Source: Miscanthus floridulus
Taxonomy: Eukaryota; Streptophyta; Magnoliopsida; Poales; Poaceae
Length of the DNA stretch: 64,000 nt
Direction of reading: 5' to 3'
Assembly: GCF_019320115.1 (NCBI RefSeq)
Contig: NC_089584.1
Span: 56,726,852-56,790,851, forward strand
Numbering within the stretch: position 1 is the first letter of the stretch; each line of letters begins with the position of its first letter. A program made the translations under genes and the position numbers. This document shows positions 43,981-55,899 of the stretch, piece by piece. The notes under the pieces are model-generated. The model ran no database searches and had not been told where the DNA came from. It worked only from the letters and a program-made list of their open reading frames with translations.

Positions 43981-46093
43981 GAACTAACACTCTACCGTCC
44001 TTATAGTTTTTAGGCCAATAAGACCACAAATGAAGCCCATTACGAAGATTAGGCCAGTCCTTTGACTCGTGAGTGACCGAGGCCGAGCCCCTACCACCGT
44101 CCGTGGCTCCACGCGGTTTGTCTCCCACTCGCTCGATAGAGTAGGAAGTGCCAGCGCCCTAGGTGACTAGCTAGCCAGGTCACACCGCCTGCGGCCACCG
44201 CCCAATGCCGTCGCGGCTACCATGCGGCCAGCGCAAGTCAACCGTCGGCCACCATTGGCCACTGTCGAGGCCCCATGCAGCCAGCACACAGCGCCTAGGT
44301 CCGCCACTGCCCCTTGCTATGGACGGAGAAGGCAAGGCGGCCAGGGGCAGTTGGCGCCTTGGTGGCCGACTGCGCTGATTTCTCGTTTTCAGGTTTGCTT
44401 CACTTCTAATCCCCTTATTGCGGTGGAAAAGGGCAGTGCTTGAGATGCCTTGCGTAGTGAAATGCAGTATGCGATTGTTCAATGAATGAAAATTTGGTAC
44501 GCAGTCTCTGTCATCAAACTAGCTGGTTTGTGTACTTCACCGTTAAAATTTTACATTATCTTTTGTAGTGCTATACTAAATCAAATTATCAGCGGAGGAA
44601 ACAACATGAAACATTACATGATATTTTTACTTCTCAGTCATGTGCTTGGGAGATATGGCTACTCAGGATGATGAAAACTATGTACGGATTCAATCCCATT
44701 GGGAATTATGCACAGATGGATAGAAATATTTTCATCCTATAATTGGCCTGACGTATGTACCTGATTATGTATGTAACCTAAAAAATAGGGTGTCAGTGTT
44801 TGAGAGCGTGAATTTTTTTATAACATTATAGTCTGATGAGTTATGTTGGCTTCACAGACCCCTTAGGTTTAGATTTATGATTCCATGTATGAATGCCTTT
44901 TAGGTATGTTGTCCGATTCCGCCTTTGTATTGCATAACTTGATTTTGGCCGTAGGTGTAGATGGTTTTTGTTCCAATTGTGATAAAAGGAGCCTCTGTGC
45001 CACTAATTTATGGTTCCCAGATCTCTTCCATGTAGCCAAAGTATAGGAGAACAATGTTGACATAATTCATGGTGACTGCATCCTCAGGTCTCCAATCCCA
45101 GCCCCAAATATTGCAATTGGATTTTACTTACTATTTCTGTGTTTGGTTCTTGGTATTTTCTGAAATAATTTGTAATTTGAAGACTAGACCTACATTTAAA
45201 TTGCTATGTGCTTTGGCATCTAGTGGTGCAAAAACAGGTCTAATGGCATCTAGGGTCAACCCGTAGCTTCCAATTAAAATTAATATAGTTGGATATGACC
45301 ACCATTGGACCGCACTCCCACTTAAGATGTCCAACTGATTAAAGAATATACTCACATGTCGGCCTCTAAATTACATTAAAGAAAGGTTAATAACGAAGCT
45401 AGAAAGGAGGAACCTTATCTATATCAAAGTAACATTGAAATAATTTCGAATATGTTACGGCTATCGGTTTTTAATAGTGTGGAAGTTCTTAATCACCAGT
45501 GTTAGCTTACAGTGCTTTGTGTGGCCTTGCGGTTTTAAGACACTGTTCTAAAATTTGCGTTGTAAATTTGTAATTACCACGCATAGAAAATGCCATGATT
45601 TCAAAAGTATGCATAGTAGATGTATCCTGCATCATATAAAAAAGGCTCCAATCTTTCAGCTTTTGGGCATGACATATCTACATTAAACTCCTAATATTAT
45701 TTTCATGCAGAGATTAAACATGTTTTTTACCTCCGCCTTAACCAGGTGATTTGCCGGCGCGCGCGAGGACGCGCGTAATGGACTAGTTTATTACTAATGA
45801 ATAAACACGATGCGATTTCTAGCTGAATTGACCAAGCTATTTATTATGAACGAACAAACACGATGTCTTGTGCACAAGAAAATAAATCTGGAATGCAATT
45901 ACAGGTGTGAAAATGTGCAATGCTCCCAAACAGGGCCTAGGTATTTATTTTCATCTTATCAGTTCTATCGTACAGCATTCTTAGCTTCTTATTTGAGGCC
46001 CTAGTTTTGAGTAAAACTTACATCCGCCACTATAGATAAGGACCACTGGCTTTCTTATTTGCATTAACTTCCACACGATCAGCTAAGCCGATT
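43981..46093 (+). other. Unassigned region, no recognisable gene
   Basis: GC-rich from about 44040 to 44400, AT-rich after. ORFs are short, unconserved and lack known motifs. No LTR, TIR or coding domain is evident apart from a possible Helitron 3' end at 45760-45786. It may be intergenic DNA or an old noncoding element. Confidence 0.5.
45760..45786 (+). other. Possible Helitron 3' end (hairpin plus CTAG)
   Basis: A perfect 6-bp stem (cgcgcg, loop agga, cgcgcg) is followed seven bases later by CTAG and then T, the arrangement of Helitron 3' termini (hairpin, CTRR, inserted before T). I found no matching 5' TC end upstream. Chance is possible. Confidence 0.25.
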
Positions 46094-46096
46094 ATG

Positions 46097-46640
46097 TTAC
46101 CCAGTTCCATGCCTCCTTTTTCCGTTCATCCACCCAAAAGGAAGGTTTACAAATCTTACCCAAATAGTCATCTTATCGAATCGAACATCAGATGGCCACA
46201 AGGACGCATTGTACTCTGTACCAATACAGCATGTCTTCCCACCGTCCATTGGGAACCAAGCAGGATCCTCGCCTTTTGAGACTCGCACGCGAAGTCTGCA
46301 ATGAACAGGTTTTGTAATTTTTCTCCCACCGATCTACAACACAGACGCGGGGGATTTCCCCAAGCCGGCTTCATCGCTGCCATGATCGTTGAGATGTGCA
46401 ACGCATTTGGTGAAAGCACCTTGCCAATCACCGAGAACTCTACAGTTGAGATTTTCCACCTCGTTGCTCATCACCACAGCCTCCGCCTCCTATGCAATAA
46501 GATTCAGCTTCTTCGTTCCCTCAAAAAAGGATTCAGCTTCTTCATCAGGTCCATGACGTTCAAGTCCATCGTGTGGTCCCTCCTCATCCTGGACCGCGTT
46601 GCCTTTCCTGGATTGCCTATCATCTCCGCTCATGGACGCC
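46097..46640 (-). pseudogene. DUF4283-type protein remnant (LINE or retroelement associated)
   Basis: Minus-strand pieces: VLSPNALHISTIMAAMKPAW, then FIADFACESQKARILLGSQW with TVGRHAVLVQS, then in another frame YNASLWPSDVRFDKMTIWVR with FVNLPFGWMN. This follows the plant DUF4283 pattern, found N-terminal to CCHC knuckles in L1-type ORF1 and related proteins. At least two frame changes. No knuckle or RT is found nearby. Confidence 0.6.
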
Positions 46641-46664
46641 ATGGCGGAGGAATCAGCATAGACA

Positions 46665-46864
46665 TGTCTCACCCTCACATCCAGGTGTGTGTGTGGTAAG
46701 GAGAACACCAAAACTTGGCTGAACACAGTCAGATGTGACTAGTTCAAAGACGATCTAGAACCTAACGTGTCTCACCCTCACATCCAGGTGTGTGTGGTAT
46801 GGAGAACACCAAAACTTGGCTGAACACAGTCAGATGCGACTAGTTCAAAGACGATCTAGAAACT
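46665..46864 (+). repeat. Tandem duplication, period 103 bp, two copies
   Basis: The unit from tgtctcaccctcacatccag through gacgatctagaa occurs at 46665-46767 and again at 46768-46864 with few changes, including a (gt)n length difference. It lies just upstream of the DUF4283 remnant. Confidence 0.9.
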
Positions 46865-47024
46865 AGGAATTTACAGGTTACTAGTCGTCGATGGTCCTGT
46901 ACTCCTGTGACAGCGATGGTTGTAGCTGAGATCTAGATCGTGGTGGAAACGCCTACGCGACCGCCTTCCGCAGAATACGGATCTCTAACGCTCGACTCGA
47001 CATTCCGTCTAGGTAGATATTAAG

Positions 47025-47737
47025 TAGGGATGGATTTGGATCGGATCCGCATGGAATAGAATACGGATAGCACTATTTACCACATTTTATTTTGAATACG
47101 AATACGAATGCGGATGCTATCGGATACGAATGTCTCGAATACGGATTCGCATTCGGATATTTGCGCAAATTAACTTCAAGTAAATATCCTAAAATTCAAC
47201 CTTGATGGATAAAATATCGATAGATATGTAAAGCGAATTAAACTAAAGTACATTAATAGTAAACTCCTAGATCAAAGTGATTTAAAATCAAAAGGGATAA
47301 TAGTTCATACAACACCAAATCAAAATGAAATAAAGTCAAACAACAATGTTGTGAGAAAGAGCAATCCTAGAGAAAGAGCAATCCTAAATTTCTTCCTGAT
47401 CCACAATGATGTGAGCAGCATCACCATCAACATGATCACCTATAACACAAATGATTATATGAACAAACAAATAAATTTGAGTTTCTAAAATTAACAATAT
47501 GAGGTCTAATAGCTCGAATACCTTCATCTTATTCAGCTTTGTCATTTGTAGCAAGACCAGCCAAATCATCAAGAATTGAAGCTACACCACTTTGTTCTGA
47601 AATAAATAAGCAAAATTACATGGGAGAAATCAGCAATAAATAATTTATCAACTGGACATACAAAACTTACAGTACTGAGAAGTAAGTAGCAACAATTACC
47701 TTCCCTTGATGCTCTTATCCAATCCTTGGAGCAAATA
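47025..47737 (-). mobile_element. hAT transposon, 3' end part
   Basis: The end at 47025 begins tagggatggatttggatcgg, a hAT-like terminus, followed by degenerate cggatacgaat-type subterminal repeats (47040-47160). The minus strand near 47710-47735 encodes CSKDWIRASREG, which follows on from VVEALI at the far side of element I (52745+), as in plant hAT C-termini. Bases 47733-47737 (aaata) are one copy of I's target duplication. Confidence 0.65.
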
Positions 47738-48572
47738 TGATGTAGACTAGGCCCGATCTTCCGAAATGTATGATAGCGTCGATTGATGGAGACTCGACAT
47801 TCATGATCTAGGCTTCGAACCAAGATTGATTCGGACCCCCGCAACCGTTACACCACTGCTTCGTTGGTTATCAACCACGCGAACGCGATTGACCTCGCCG
47901 AGAAGGCTTTCCTGCAAGCGAATCGAGAACACAAGCAAGAACGGGATGAACGCGATCTGAAATTGCAAAAAAATATGAGGCTTATGAAATCAAGAAAGAG
48001 TTCAAGTCTTTATTCGAAAGGACTAATCGCCACAGGCGAATAAGATCAAGAACGGGGGTCCTGGTTCACAGCAAGCGGCCTTGGCGGCGACAGTTGCAGC
48101 AAAACGATGTCTGTTTCACGAGGAAATCAAGAACTAAACAAAACCCAAACCCTAAGGAGAGCGACGGTTGCTATTTATAGAGCTTTGGGCGTCAACCCCC
48201 CTGGACGCGCCCCCTAATGGGCCCAAACACGATACACGGTCCAACGGACCAAAAGACGGTGTCGCAGCACCCTGGCAGATTCTGGACGCTGACTTGTTTC
48301 ACCGATTCCCGTTGGTTCTGAAGGTCTTTGACGTGAAACCACCTGGATTGGCTTCCTTATCAAATTAGCTTTCCAACCATATATGGATCGTCGAAAACAG
48401 AGTCCGGATGCGTCCTGGGTGACCAGTTTAAGGCAGACTGGTCCTGGAGCCCGAACCGGACTCGAACTTGAGTTGGACTGGGCTTCCACCATGAAAAAGA
48501 TGAATTGGACGCCCATGCTAGACCTCCTCCTCTACTTGGCTTGTATGCGATGAAGTAGTGATATCCTCATCA
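47738..48572 (-). repeat. 3' LTR of I (left copy)
   Basis: tgatgtagactaggcccgat to cctcatca; differs from the right copy by a few percent by eye. TATA (tataaata, minus strand) at 48172-48179. Confidence 0.92.
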
Positions 48573-48587
48573 TCCTCCCTTTCTTGA
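48573..48587 (-). promoter_or_regulatory. Polypurine tract of I
   Basis: The minus strand reads caagaaagggagga directly before the 3' LTR. Confidence 0.7.
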
Positions 48588-48730
48588 ATTGAAGTCGTCC
48601 TCGACTGAAGTAGATCGTCTCCTCCATTGGATGACAGCAACGATGGTTCCGGAAGAAGACATTAATCTTGGTGCCCCATCCTTCGCAAAGGCGGCTACCA
48701 TGGTGGCTTCCCTGTTGGGAATTCATCCTC

Positions 48731-50655
48731 CTACTTCTGCAAAAGGTTAGTACGAACAAGAGGCATAGCACTAGGAGTAGGACCAAGTGGACATATAGGC
48801 GATGTACAAGTTAGAGCATAACATGGTTCATCATGATCAATAAGAACAGATTTAAGAGCAAATAAAACTTCTTTCATGTTACTTGATGGTTCATTTGTTG
48901 GTTTGCTAAAGTCTTTATCATGGCCTTTCTTTTTCTTTTCAGCAAGTTCCTTTTCATATTGCACAATTTTAGCAGGTGATAAAGAAAGTAAAGCAATGGT
49001 CTTTCCTTTAAACATAAAAGTATATCTATTTTGCCTACCATGATGTACAACATTATTATCATATTGCCAAGGGCGGCCTAACAAAAGTGAACAAGCTTAC
49101 ATAGGCACGACATCAAAATCAGCATAATCATAGTATGACCCGATAGAAAATTGCACACGAGTAGATTATGTTACCTTTGCCTTACCACTATTGTTGAACC
49201 ACTGAACATGGTATGAATGTGGAAGAGCACGTGTAGATAAACCAAGAGTCTTGATAAGCTCAGAACTTACCAAGTTATTGCTGCTCCCTCCATCAATTAT
49301 AGCACGAATACGGAAATTATTGACAATGAGGAACATTTGAAACAAATTATGGCGTTGTAGCTTGTCTACTAGGCTCAACTTGTGTACTTCAAAACACGCT
49401 GAACAAGGATTGAATTTGTAGTCTGCGGTGCATGCCACACTATCAATTACATCATCAGGATCTTCAGCACTATCCACAAATTTATCTGCATAAAGATCAG
49501 TTGCAAGTGCAAATTCATTCTCTTCATCACTAGCACTAGCATACCCACCATCATCAGTAGCAATATATACGTGTTTACTGGGGCATTCTTTAGCAATATG
49601 TCCCATGCCCTTGCAGCGGTGGCACACAACTTTAGAAGAGCTGCTAGAGGAAGGTGTAGCAGATCCACTGGAAGAAGGTGTGATAGGAGAATTCTTCTTT
49701 ACAAGCGCTGGTGGTGTCTGCACATTAGAAAATTTACTCACCTCGGTTGGACGTGAAGGAATGGATGGAGTCGCGGATGGAGTCGTGGATCGCCTAGGTT
49801 GTCGTCCCTATACTTCCCTTTCAGCTTTAATAGCATAATGATATAATTAGGAAAATCTAGTCCATTCTTTATAGTCAAGAACATCCTGTATTTCACGACG
49901 TAAACCTCCAAAAAATCTAGAACACTTATCCATATCATCCTCTTGTATGTTACTACGTGCTAGACCAATTAAAAGCTCCTGATAATATTCCTCAACAGTT
50001 TTACTACCTTGATTTAAACGTTGCAGTTTTAATCGCAGATCACGCTGATAGTATGGAGGAACAAATCTTGATTTCATTCGTCGTTTAAGTACAGTCTAGG
50101 TTTGAGGTATTTGAGCATTAGCATTAGCATTATTGCAAATATCATTCCACCAGAAAAGAGCAAAACTAGTAAACTCACTAGTAGCAAGTCTAACTCTATA
50201 TTCTTCAGGTACTTGATGGGAGCTAAATTTTTTATCTACAGCCATCTCCCAATCTAAATATGCTTCAGGATCAGCAGAACCAGAAAAAGGAGGTATCTTA
50301 AACTTGGTTTTAGAGAAAGGATCATTATTACCTTGGTTGTTACCTCCCATACCGCGTCGGTTAAAGTTCAACCGATTACGGTTACGTGCATCCTCAGCAC
50401 GTCGTTGAGCTTCGGCTTAGCCTCCGCGTCGCCATCGTCCTCCTCAGAGAGATCATCATCATCTTCTTCAGGACGTGGTTCAGGATGTCGTTGTTCAACA
50501 TCTTCAATCCTCTTGGCCAAATTGGTGATTTGTTGAAGGATCTCATTGAACTTGTCATCAAGAACGGCACGAAGCTCATTCTTAGAAACACAGTCATTGA
50601 AATCTATAGGTGCGTCCTCGTTTCCTTGGCCGCTGCCTTCGGCTTTTCCTGACAT
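48731..50655 (-). pseudogene. gag: gag-protease polyprotein of I
   Basis: Start MSGKAEGSGQGNEDAPIDF at 50655. N-terminal coiled-coil and acidic part (to about 50400), a frame change, then one frame from 50371 to 48731: FKIPPFSGSADPEAYLDWEM, SFALFWWNDI, QRLNQGSKTVEEYYQELLIG (capsid), the CCHC knuckle CHRCKGMGHIAKEC (49570-49612), retropepsin IIDGGSSNNLVS (catalytic DGG; 49270-49305), then LLGRPWQYDNNVVHHGRQNR. Stops inside the long frame sit at expected Trp or Gln codons (for example QT-stop-TV at about 50095). It ends at 48731 with no RT downstream. It would provide particle protein and protease; RT and integrase must have come from elsewhere. Confidence 0.85.
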
Positions 50656-51887
50656 GGTTAGTAGAAAGAAAAAGACAACACAAATAGTATTATCCCTACC
50701 AACTACTTAGGTTGTGGACAAGGAAAAATAAGGCACTCAACTCTCAAGCGTCTTACCACGGTCTTACAAGTGTTCTTACCAAAGCAACAGGCGGTGCAAT
50801 CGGTCGGTGACTGTGATACCGTTGTAGCTTGAGTGTAACAGTTGCAAGGCGAACCTGTACTTGGTTAGAAGAAAGTGGAGCTTGGACAGGCACAATATAG
50901 TAGCAAGGAATAACAAATTCGCAACTGAATAGCAAAGCTGAATAAGTATCCCAAGTACTTGTCTTAGTTGCTGGCCTACTCACGTTCCAAGTACCAGATG
51001 TATCAAGTGATGTGAACAGCAAGAATATGATTAGGAACAAGGTAGAAATCAGCACACGCAAACACAGCTCAAATGGCGCTCTCTATGTGCTCCTCTAGAT
51101 ATTGTTCCACTTTTGTCCCTCTCTTTTTTCTCTATTTTTGGGCTGTCGTTGTTTTTTTGGGATTCTTTGACTTTTTCTTTTTATTTTTTTGATATTTTTT
51201 CTTCACTTAGGAGCACAAAAGAAGTAACCACAAAAATATGAGCTTAAATAAGTGAAAGACGTGGCCTGTGGAATTTCCAGAAGACGTGCTCGAAATCGAC
51301 AAAGACCTTGTGACCACGAAAAGAGGATCTTGTGACCACTTTTTGACCAAAATAAAAATCTTCGACCCCGACAAAGCTAGGGATGGATGGATCCAAAAAA
51401 TTTTCTGATCGATTTTGATATATGGAACGTCGAAATCCGAGTTCGTATGCGAAAACTAGACCAGTTTTAAGAACGGACTCCGAATTAGAGGACAAAACGG
51501 GAACAATGATGCGCAAAATTGGTCACGACAGCAAGGATTTGATGGAAACAGTGAAGACAAGTGTAACAAATAAGATGGCGTGGACTAGGGTTTGATGAAT
51601 ACAAAGGAACTCACAGCAATACTTGAGAGTGTTCACGGATTATGATGAAAAACAAAGGGGAAAACACAAACTGGACTAAAAACGATCTAAAACCAGCAAC
51701 AAGAACTTGACCTAGGGCACAAACTCAACAACGCAAATCAGAGACGAACTTGCACGGCACAATGAGGCTATAGGACAGGGAATATGTGACGATGTATATT
51801 TTTTTGGCTTTTTGTGGACTGTAGGTAATGCAAAAACAGTAACAATCTAAAGGGGAAAACAAAGTTATACCTAACGGGCAACAAGGT

Positions 51888-51898
51888 CTCTGATACCA
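51888..51898 (-). promoter_or_regulatory. Primer binding site of I (tRNA-Met)
   Basis: The minus strand reads tggtatcagag two bases from the 5' LTR (51901). Confidence 0.9.
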
Positions 51899-51900
51899 CT

Positions 51901-52739
51901 TGATGTAGACTAGGCCCGATCTTCCGAAAGGTATGATAGCGTCGATTGGTGGAGACTCGACGTTCACGATCTAGGCTTCGAACCAAGATTGATTCGGACC
52001 CCCGCAACCGTTACACCACTGCTCCGTTGGTTATCAACCACGCGAACGCGATTGACCTCGCCGAGAAGGCTTTCCTGCAAGCGAATCGAGAACACAAGCA
52101 AGAACGGGATGAACGCAATCTGAAATTGCAAATAAATATGAGGCTTATGAAATCAAGAAGGAGTTCAAGTCTTTATTCGAAAGGACTAATCGCCACAGGC
52201 GAACAAGATCAAGAACTGGGGCCCTGGTTCACAGCAAGCGGCCTTGGCGGCGACAGTTGCAGCAAAACGATGTCTGTTTCATCGAGGAAAATCAAGAACT
52301 AAACAAAACCCAAACCCTAAGGAGAGCGACGGCTGCTATTTATAGAGTCTTGGGCGTCACCCCCCTGGACGCGCCCCCTAATGGGCCCAAACACGATACA
52401 CGGTCCAACGGACCAAAAGACGGTGTCGCAGCACCCTGGCAGATTCTGGACGCTGACTTGTTTCGACGATTCCCGTTGATTCCGAAGGTCTTTTGACTGT
52501 GAAACCACTTGGATTGGCTTCCTTATCAAATTAGCTTTCCAACCATATATGGATCAGTCGAAAACGGAGTCCGGATGCGTCCTGGGTGACCAGTTTAAGG
52601 CAGACTGGTCCTGGAGCCCGAACCGGACTCGAACTTGAGTTGGACTGGGCTTCCACCATGAAAAAGATGAATTGGACGCCCATGCTGGACCTCCTCCTCT
52701 ACTTGGCTTGTATGCGATGAAGTAGTGATGTCCTCATCA
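51901..52739 (-). repeat. 5' LTR of I (right copy)
   Basis: 839 bp, tgatgtagactaggcccgat to gatgtcctcatca. TATA (tataaata, minus strand) at 52337-52344, followed by agcagccgtcgctctcc as the likely start of the transcript. Confidence 0.92.
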
Positions 52740-52744
52740 AAATA

Positions 52745-53029
52745 AGGGCCTCAACAACTTGAGGATCCAAACGGCTGCGATACTTGTCAACAGCTCTTCC
52801 TCCAGCACTGAATGCTGATTCAGATGCTACTGTTGATGCAGGAATAACTAAAACATCCCTTGCAAGTCGACCAAGGATAGGATATTTTGTACTATGGGTC
52901 TTCCACCAGCTTAAAATGTCAAAATAGTCACCTTCTTTCCAAGTCAGCAATGGATCTTTGATGTATTGCTCGAAGTCAGTCTGCTCTTAGACAGGTTCAG
53001 TGTTGTCCCTTAGAAATGAACTTAATCTT
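52745..53029 (-). pseudogene. hAT transposase C-terminal dimerisation region
   Basis: The minus strand reads LSSFLRDNTEPV, then DFEQYIKDPLLTWKEGDYFD, ILSWWKTHSTKYPILGRLAR, VLVIPASTVASESAFSAGGR and DKYRSRLDPQVVEALI. This is the hAT dimerisation domain (W..... YP.L...A.D.L.IP.S...SE..FS..GR......R..L.P..VEAL). It continues across element I at 47737. Upstream (N-terminal) sequence is missing: at 53030 the LTR of C begins. One TAG stop lies near 52988. Confidence 0.9.
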
Positions 53030-53361
53030 ACTATGCTATAGTTCAACTTAGGTCAAACATACAACTTGAAAATGTTAAGTTACACTATAACCATGACTCA
53101 GAGCCAAATTGGTCCAAGTCATGAATACCAAAGTTGTTCCATATGACATTCTAAACATGGTTAAGGTACTCCTAGGGTCCCACAAACATTTTATACATTG
53201 GTTACATGTAAACCCTATATGTAAAGCATTTAGTAACAAATACATGTGATATAAGCAATCATAGAGATAAAATTGAGATGCTCATGCTCATGAATGATCA
53301 ATGATGTTTGTGCTCATGCAATGCCAATGCTAAATGCATGCTTAACACCTAGGGTGTTACA
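53030..53361 (-). repeat. 3' LTR of C, first 332 bases only
   Basis: Matches the LTR of A (6512-6848) at about 95% by eye. It starts tgtaacaccctaggtgttaa on the minus strand at 53361. The remaining 4.5 kb are lost at the hAT junction. Confidence 0.9.
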
Positions 53362-53376
53362 GCCCTTCCCTCCTTA
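53362..53376 (-). promoter_or_regulatory. Polypurine tract of C
   Basis: The minus strand reads aggagggaagggc directly before the LTR start. Confidence 0.8.
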
Positions 53377-55899
53377 AAGAAATTTTGTCCTGAGATTTGT
53401 ACTACCAACCATTTCTCATAGAAAACCGGATAGACCTCACGAAGATAGTCCTCTCGCTCCCACATAGCGTCTTGCTCATATGGTTATTCCATACCACCTT
53501 GTAGAATTTATTGACTTTGCTACAGTCACCCTTTCCATTTCTTCAAGCACTCAAATAGGTCTTTCTTCATAGGTCAAATCCGACTAATCTTGACACTAGC
53601 GGTTCAATAGCTTCTTTGGGCACACGAAGACATTTCTTGAATTGGGAGACATGGAAAACGTTGAATATAGCTCTCATTTCCAGAGGTAATGGAGTTTGTA
53701 GGCTATGGGTCCTTTTTGTGCAATGATTTGATATGGACTGATATACCTAGGAGCAAGTTTTTATCTCACTTCAAACCTTTGTACTTTCTTCATTGGGGAT
53801 ACCTTCAGATACACATAATCTCCAATTTGGAACACAATAGGACTTCTCCTTTTATTTGCATAACTCTTTTGTCTTGATTGAGCACTTCTATATGTTGATG
53901 AATGACTTGAACTCATTCTTTAGCTTCCTTAACAAAGTCAATCCCATAATACCTTCTTTCACTAGGCTCAATCCAATTCAGAGGGGTCCTACACTTGCGA
54001 CCATATAAAGCTTCAAACGGAGCCATCTTGATGCTCTCTTGATAGCTATTATCGTAGGAGAATTCGGCCAAAGGTAACCAATCCTCTCACACATGCTCTC
54101 AACATATCTTCCAAGATCTATTCACATGCTCAGTTTGACCTACTGTCTAGGGATGATAAGCAGAGCTATGAATCAATGTGGTACCTAATTACTTGTGCAG
54201 GTCTTCCCAAAAATGGTTAACAAACTAGGGCCCTTGATCTGATACAATACTCTTAGGTACTCCATGCAATCTTACAATTTGTTCAATGTATAACTTTGCA
54301 TATTATGAGGTGAATACTTTACATTGACAGGAATAAAATGTGCAACTTGGTGAGACAGTCAACAATTTACCCATATAGAGTCATGACCCTTTTGAGTAGG
54401 TGGAAGTCCGACAACAAAATCCATACTAATGTCGTCACATTTCCAACTTGGAATAGACAGTGGCTGAAGTAACCCTGCTGGTTTCATATGAATGGCCTTA
54501 ACTCGACAACAGTTATCACATCTAGCAACGTATGCTGCAATTTCTTTCTTTCATTTTTGTCCACCAAAATCGAGTTTTCAAGTCTTGGTACATCTTGCTG
54601 CTACCCCGGTGTGAATGGATAGATTAGAAGAATGAGCTTCCGCTAGAATTTGGTTTCTCAACTCTCTATCTTTCGGCACTACAAGTCAAGCTTTAAACCA
54701 TAGAACACACCATTCTCATCCAATCAAAACTGCTTACTTTCTTCTTCTTTCATCTTTCTTTTGATATGCAATATACCAACATCAGTCTTTTGGAGCTCAA
54801 TGATTTTTGACTCTAGAGAGCAACTAACAGTGATATTGTGTAAGATTGCTGGATGCAATAAGTTGAAACCATCTTCCAACAAATAATTACAATAATACTT
54901 CTAGCTTAAGGCATTGGCAACCACATTGGCCTTTTCTGGATGATAATGCACTTCTAGGTTGTAATTCTTGATCAATCCAACCATCTGTGTTGCCTCATGT
55001 TCAACTTAGGTTGAGTGAAAATGTACTTAAGACTCTTTGTGATTAGTGTGGATATGGCAAACATTACCAAGCAGGTAATGTCTCCAAATTTTAAGAGCAT
55101 AGACAGCTGCTGCTAATTCTAAATCATGAGTTGGATAATTGACTTCATGCTTTCTCAATTGGTGTGAGGCATAAGCAATGACTCGGCCTTCCTACATTAA
55201 AACACACCCTAAACCAGTACCTGAGGCATCACAAAATACATCAAACAGTTTCTTAATGTCTGGCTATGCTAAAATAGGAGCAGTAGTTAGCAGATTTTGT
55301 AAAGTGTGAAAAGCTGCTTCACACTCTTGTGTCCATACAAACTTTTCATCCTTCTAAAGTAGCCTTGCCATAGGCTTGGCTATCTTGGAAAAATCTAGGA
55401 TAAACCGACGATAATGTCTAGCTAGACCAAGAAAACTTTAAACCTCATGAACTAAGGTGGGAGCTTTCCAATCCAACACTTCTTGCACTTTAGATGGGTC
55501 TATAGAAATTCCATCTTCAGATAATACGTGACCTAGGAAAGGTACCTTCTTCAACCAAATCACATTTACTAAACTTTGCATACAACTTATGCCCTCTTAG
55601 TCTTGACAATACCACTCTCAAGTGCTCCTCATGCTCTTCTGCAGTCTCTGAATAAATCAAGATATCATCGATAAACACAACCATGAACTTGTCAAGTTTA
55701 GGCATGAACACCGAGTTCATCAAATACATTAAATAGGCAAAAGCATTGGTCAATCCAAAGGACATGACTAAATAGTCATAAAGGCCATACCTAGTGGAAA
55801 AAGCCATCTTAGGTATGTCTTCCAGTCTAATCTTGATTTGGTGATAACCTGACCTCAAATCTATCTTAGAGAACACTTTTGCTTTTGCTAATTGATCAA
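53377..55899 (-). pseudogene. pol: pol of C: RT (C-terminal part), RNase H, integrase, chromodomain
   Basis: RT at 55517-55890: [37 protein letters not shown] and [10 protein letters not shown] frame change near 55545 follows, then RNase H (about 55000-55300) and integrase (about 53900-54700) in several frames: DRELRNQILAEAHSSNLSIH, YVARCDNCCRVKAIHMKPAG, ISMDFVVGLPPTQKG. A chromodomain-like end follows (KVNKFYKVVWNNH, about 53440). Domain order equals that of B. Many stops and frameshifts, more than in B. It joins across the MULE to the RT start at 61823. Confidence 0.85.
55891..55899 (+). repeat. Target site duplication of the MULE, left copy
   Basis: attgatcaa, repeated exactly at 61814-61822; 9 bp, as expected for Mutator-like insertions. 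Within C it encodes part of LFDQL in RT. Confidence 0.95.

Larger units (their letters stand above)
47738..52739 (-). mobile_element. Element I: 5.0-kb LTR retrotransposon encoding only gag-protease
   Basis: LTRs of 835 and 839 bp, exact target duplication aaata (47733-47737 and 52740-52744), tRNA-Met primer site next to the right LTR and a purine tract next to the left one, so it reads on the minus strand. The 3.3-kb interior carries gag and protease but no RT, RNase H or integrase. This fits the TR-GAG class of non-autonomous elements. It splits a hAT transposase. Confidence 0.92.
53030..55899 (-). mobile_element. Element C (same family as A), 3' part
   Basis: Minus strand: pol from RT to chromodomain, a purine tract and 332 bases of 3' LTR, cut at 53029/53030 against the hAT. 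It continues beyond the MULE at 61814-64000. The 5' LTR lies outside the window. Confidence 0.88.

Noticed and set aside
44180..44482. Possible host gene exon in the GC-rich block
   Set aside because: No conserved motif, no consistent frame and no supported splice sites; Arg/Pro/Ala-rich in several frames as expected from base composition.
46301..46699. 132-codon plus-strand ORF
   Set aside because: It is antisense to the DUF4283-type remnant; the minus strand has recognisable family motifs, this one has none.
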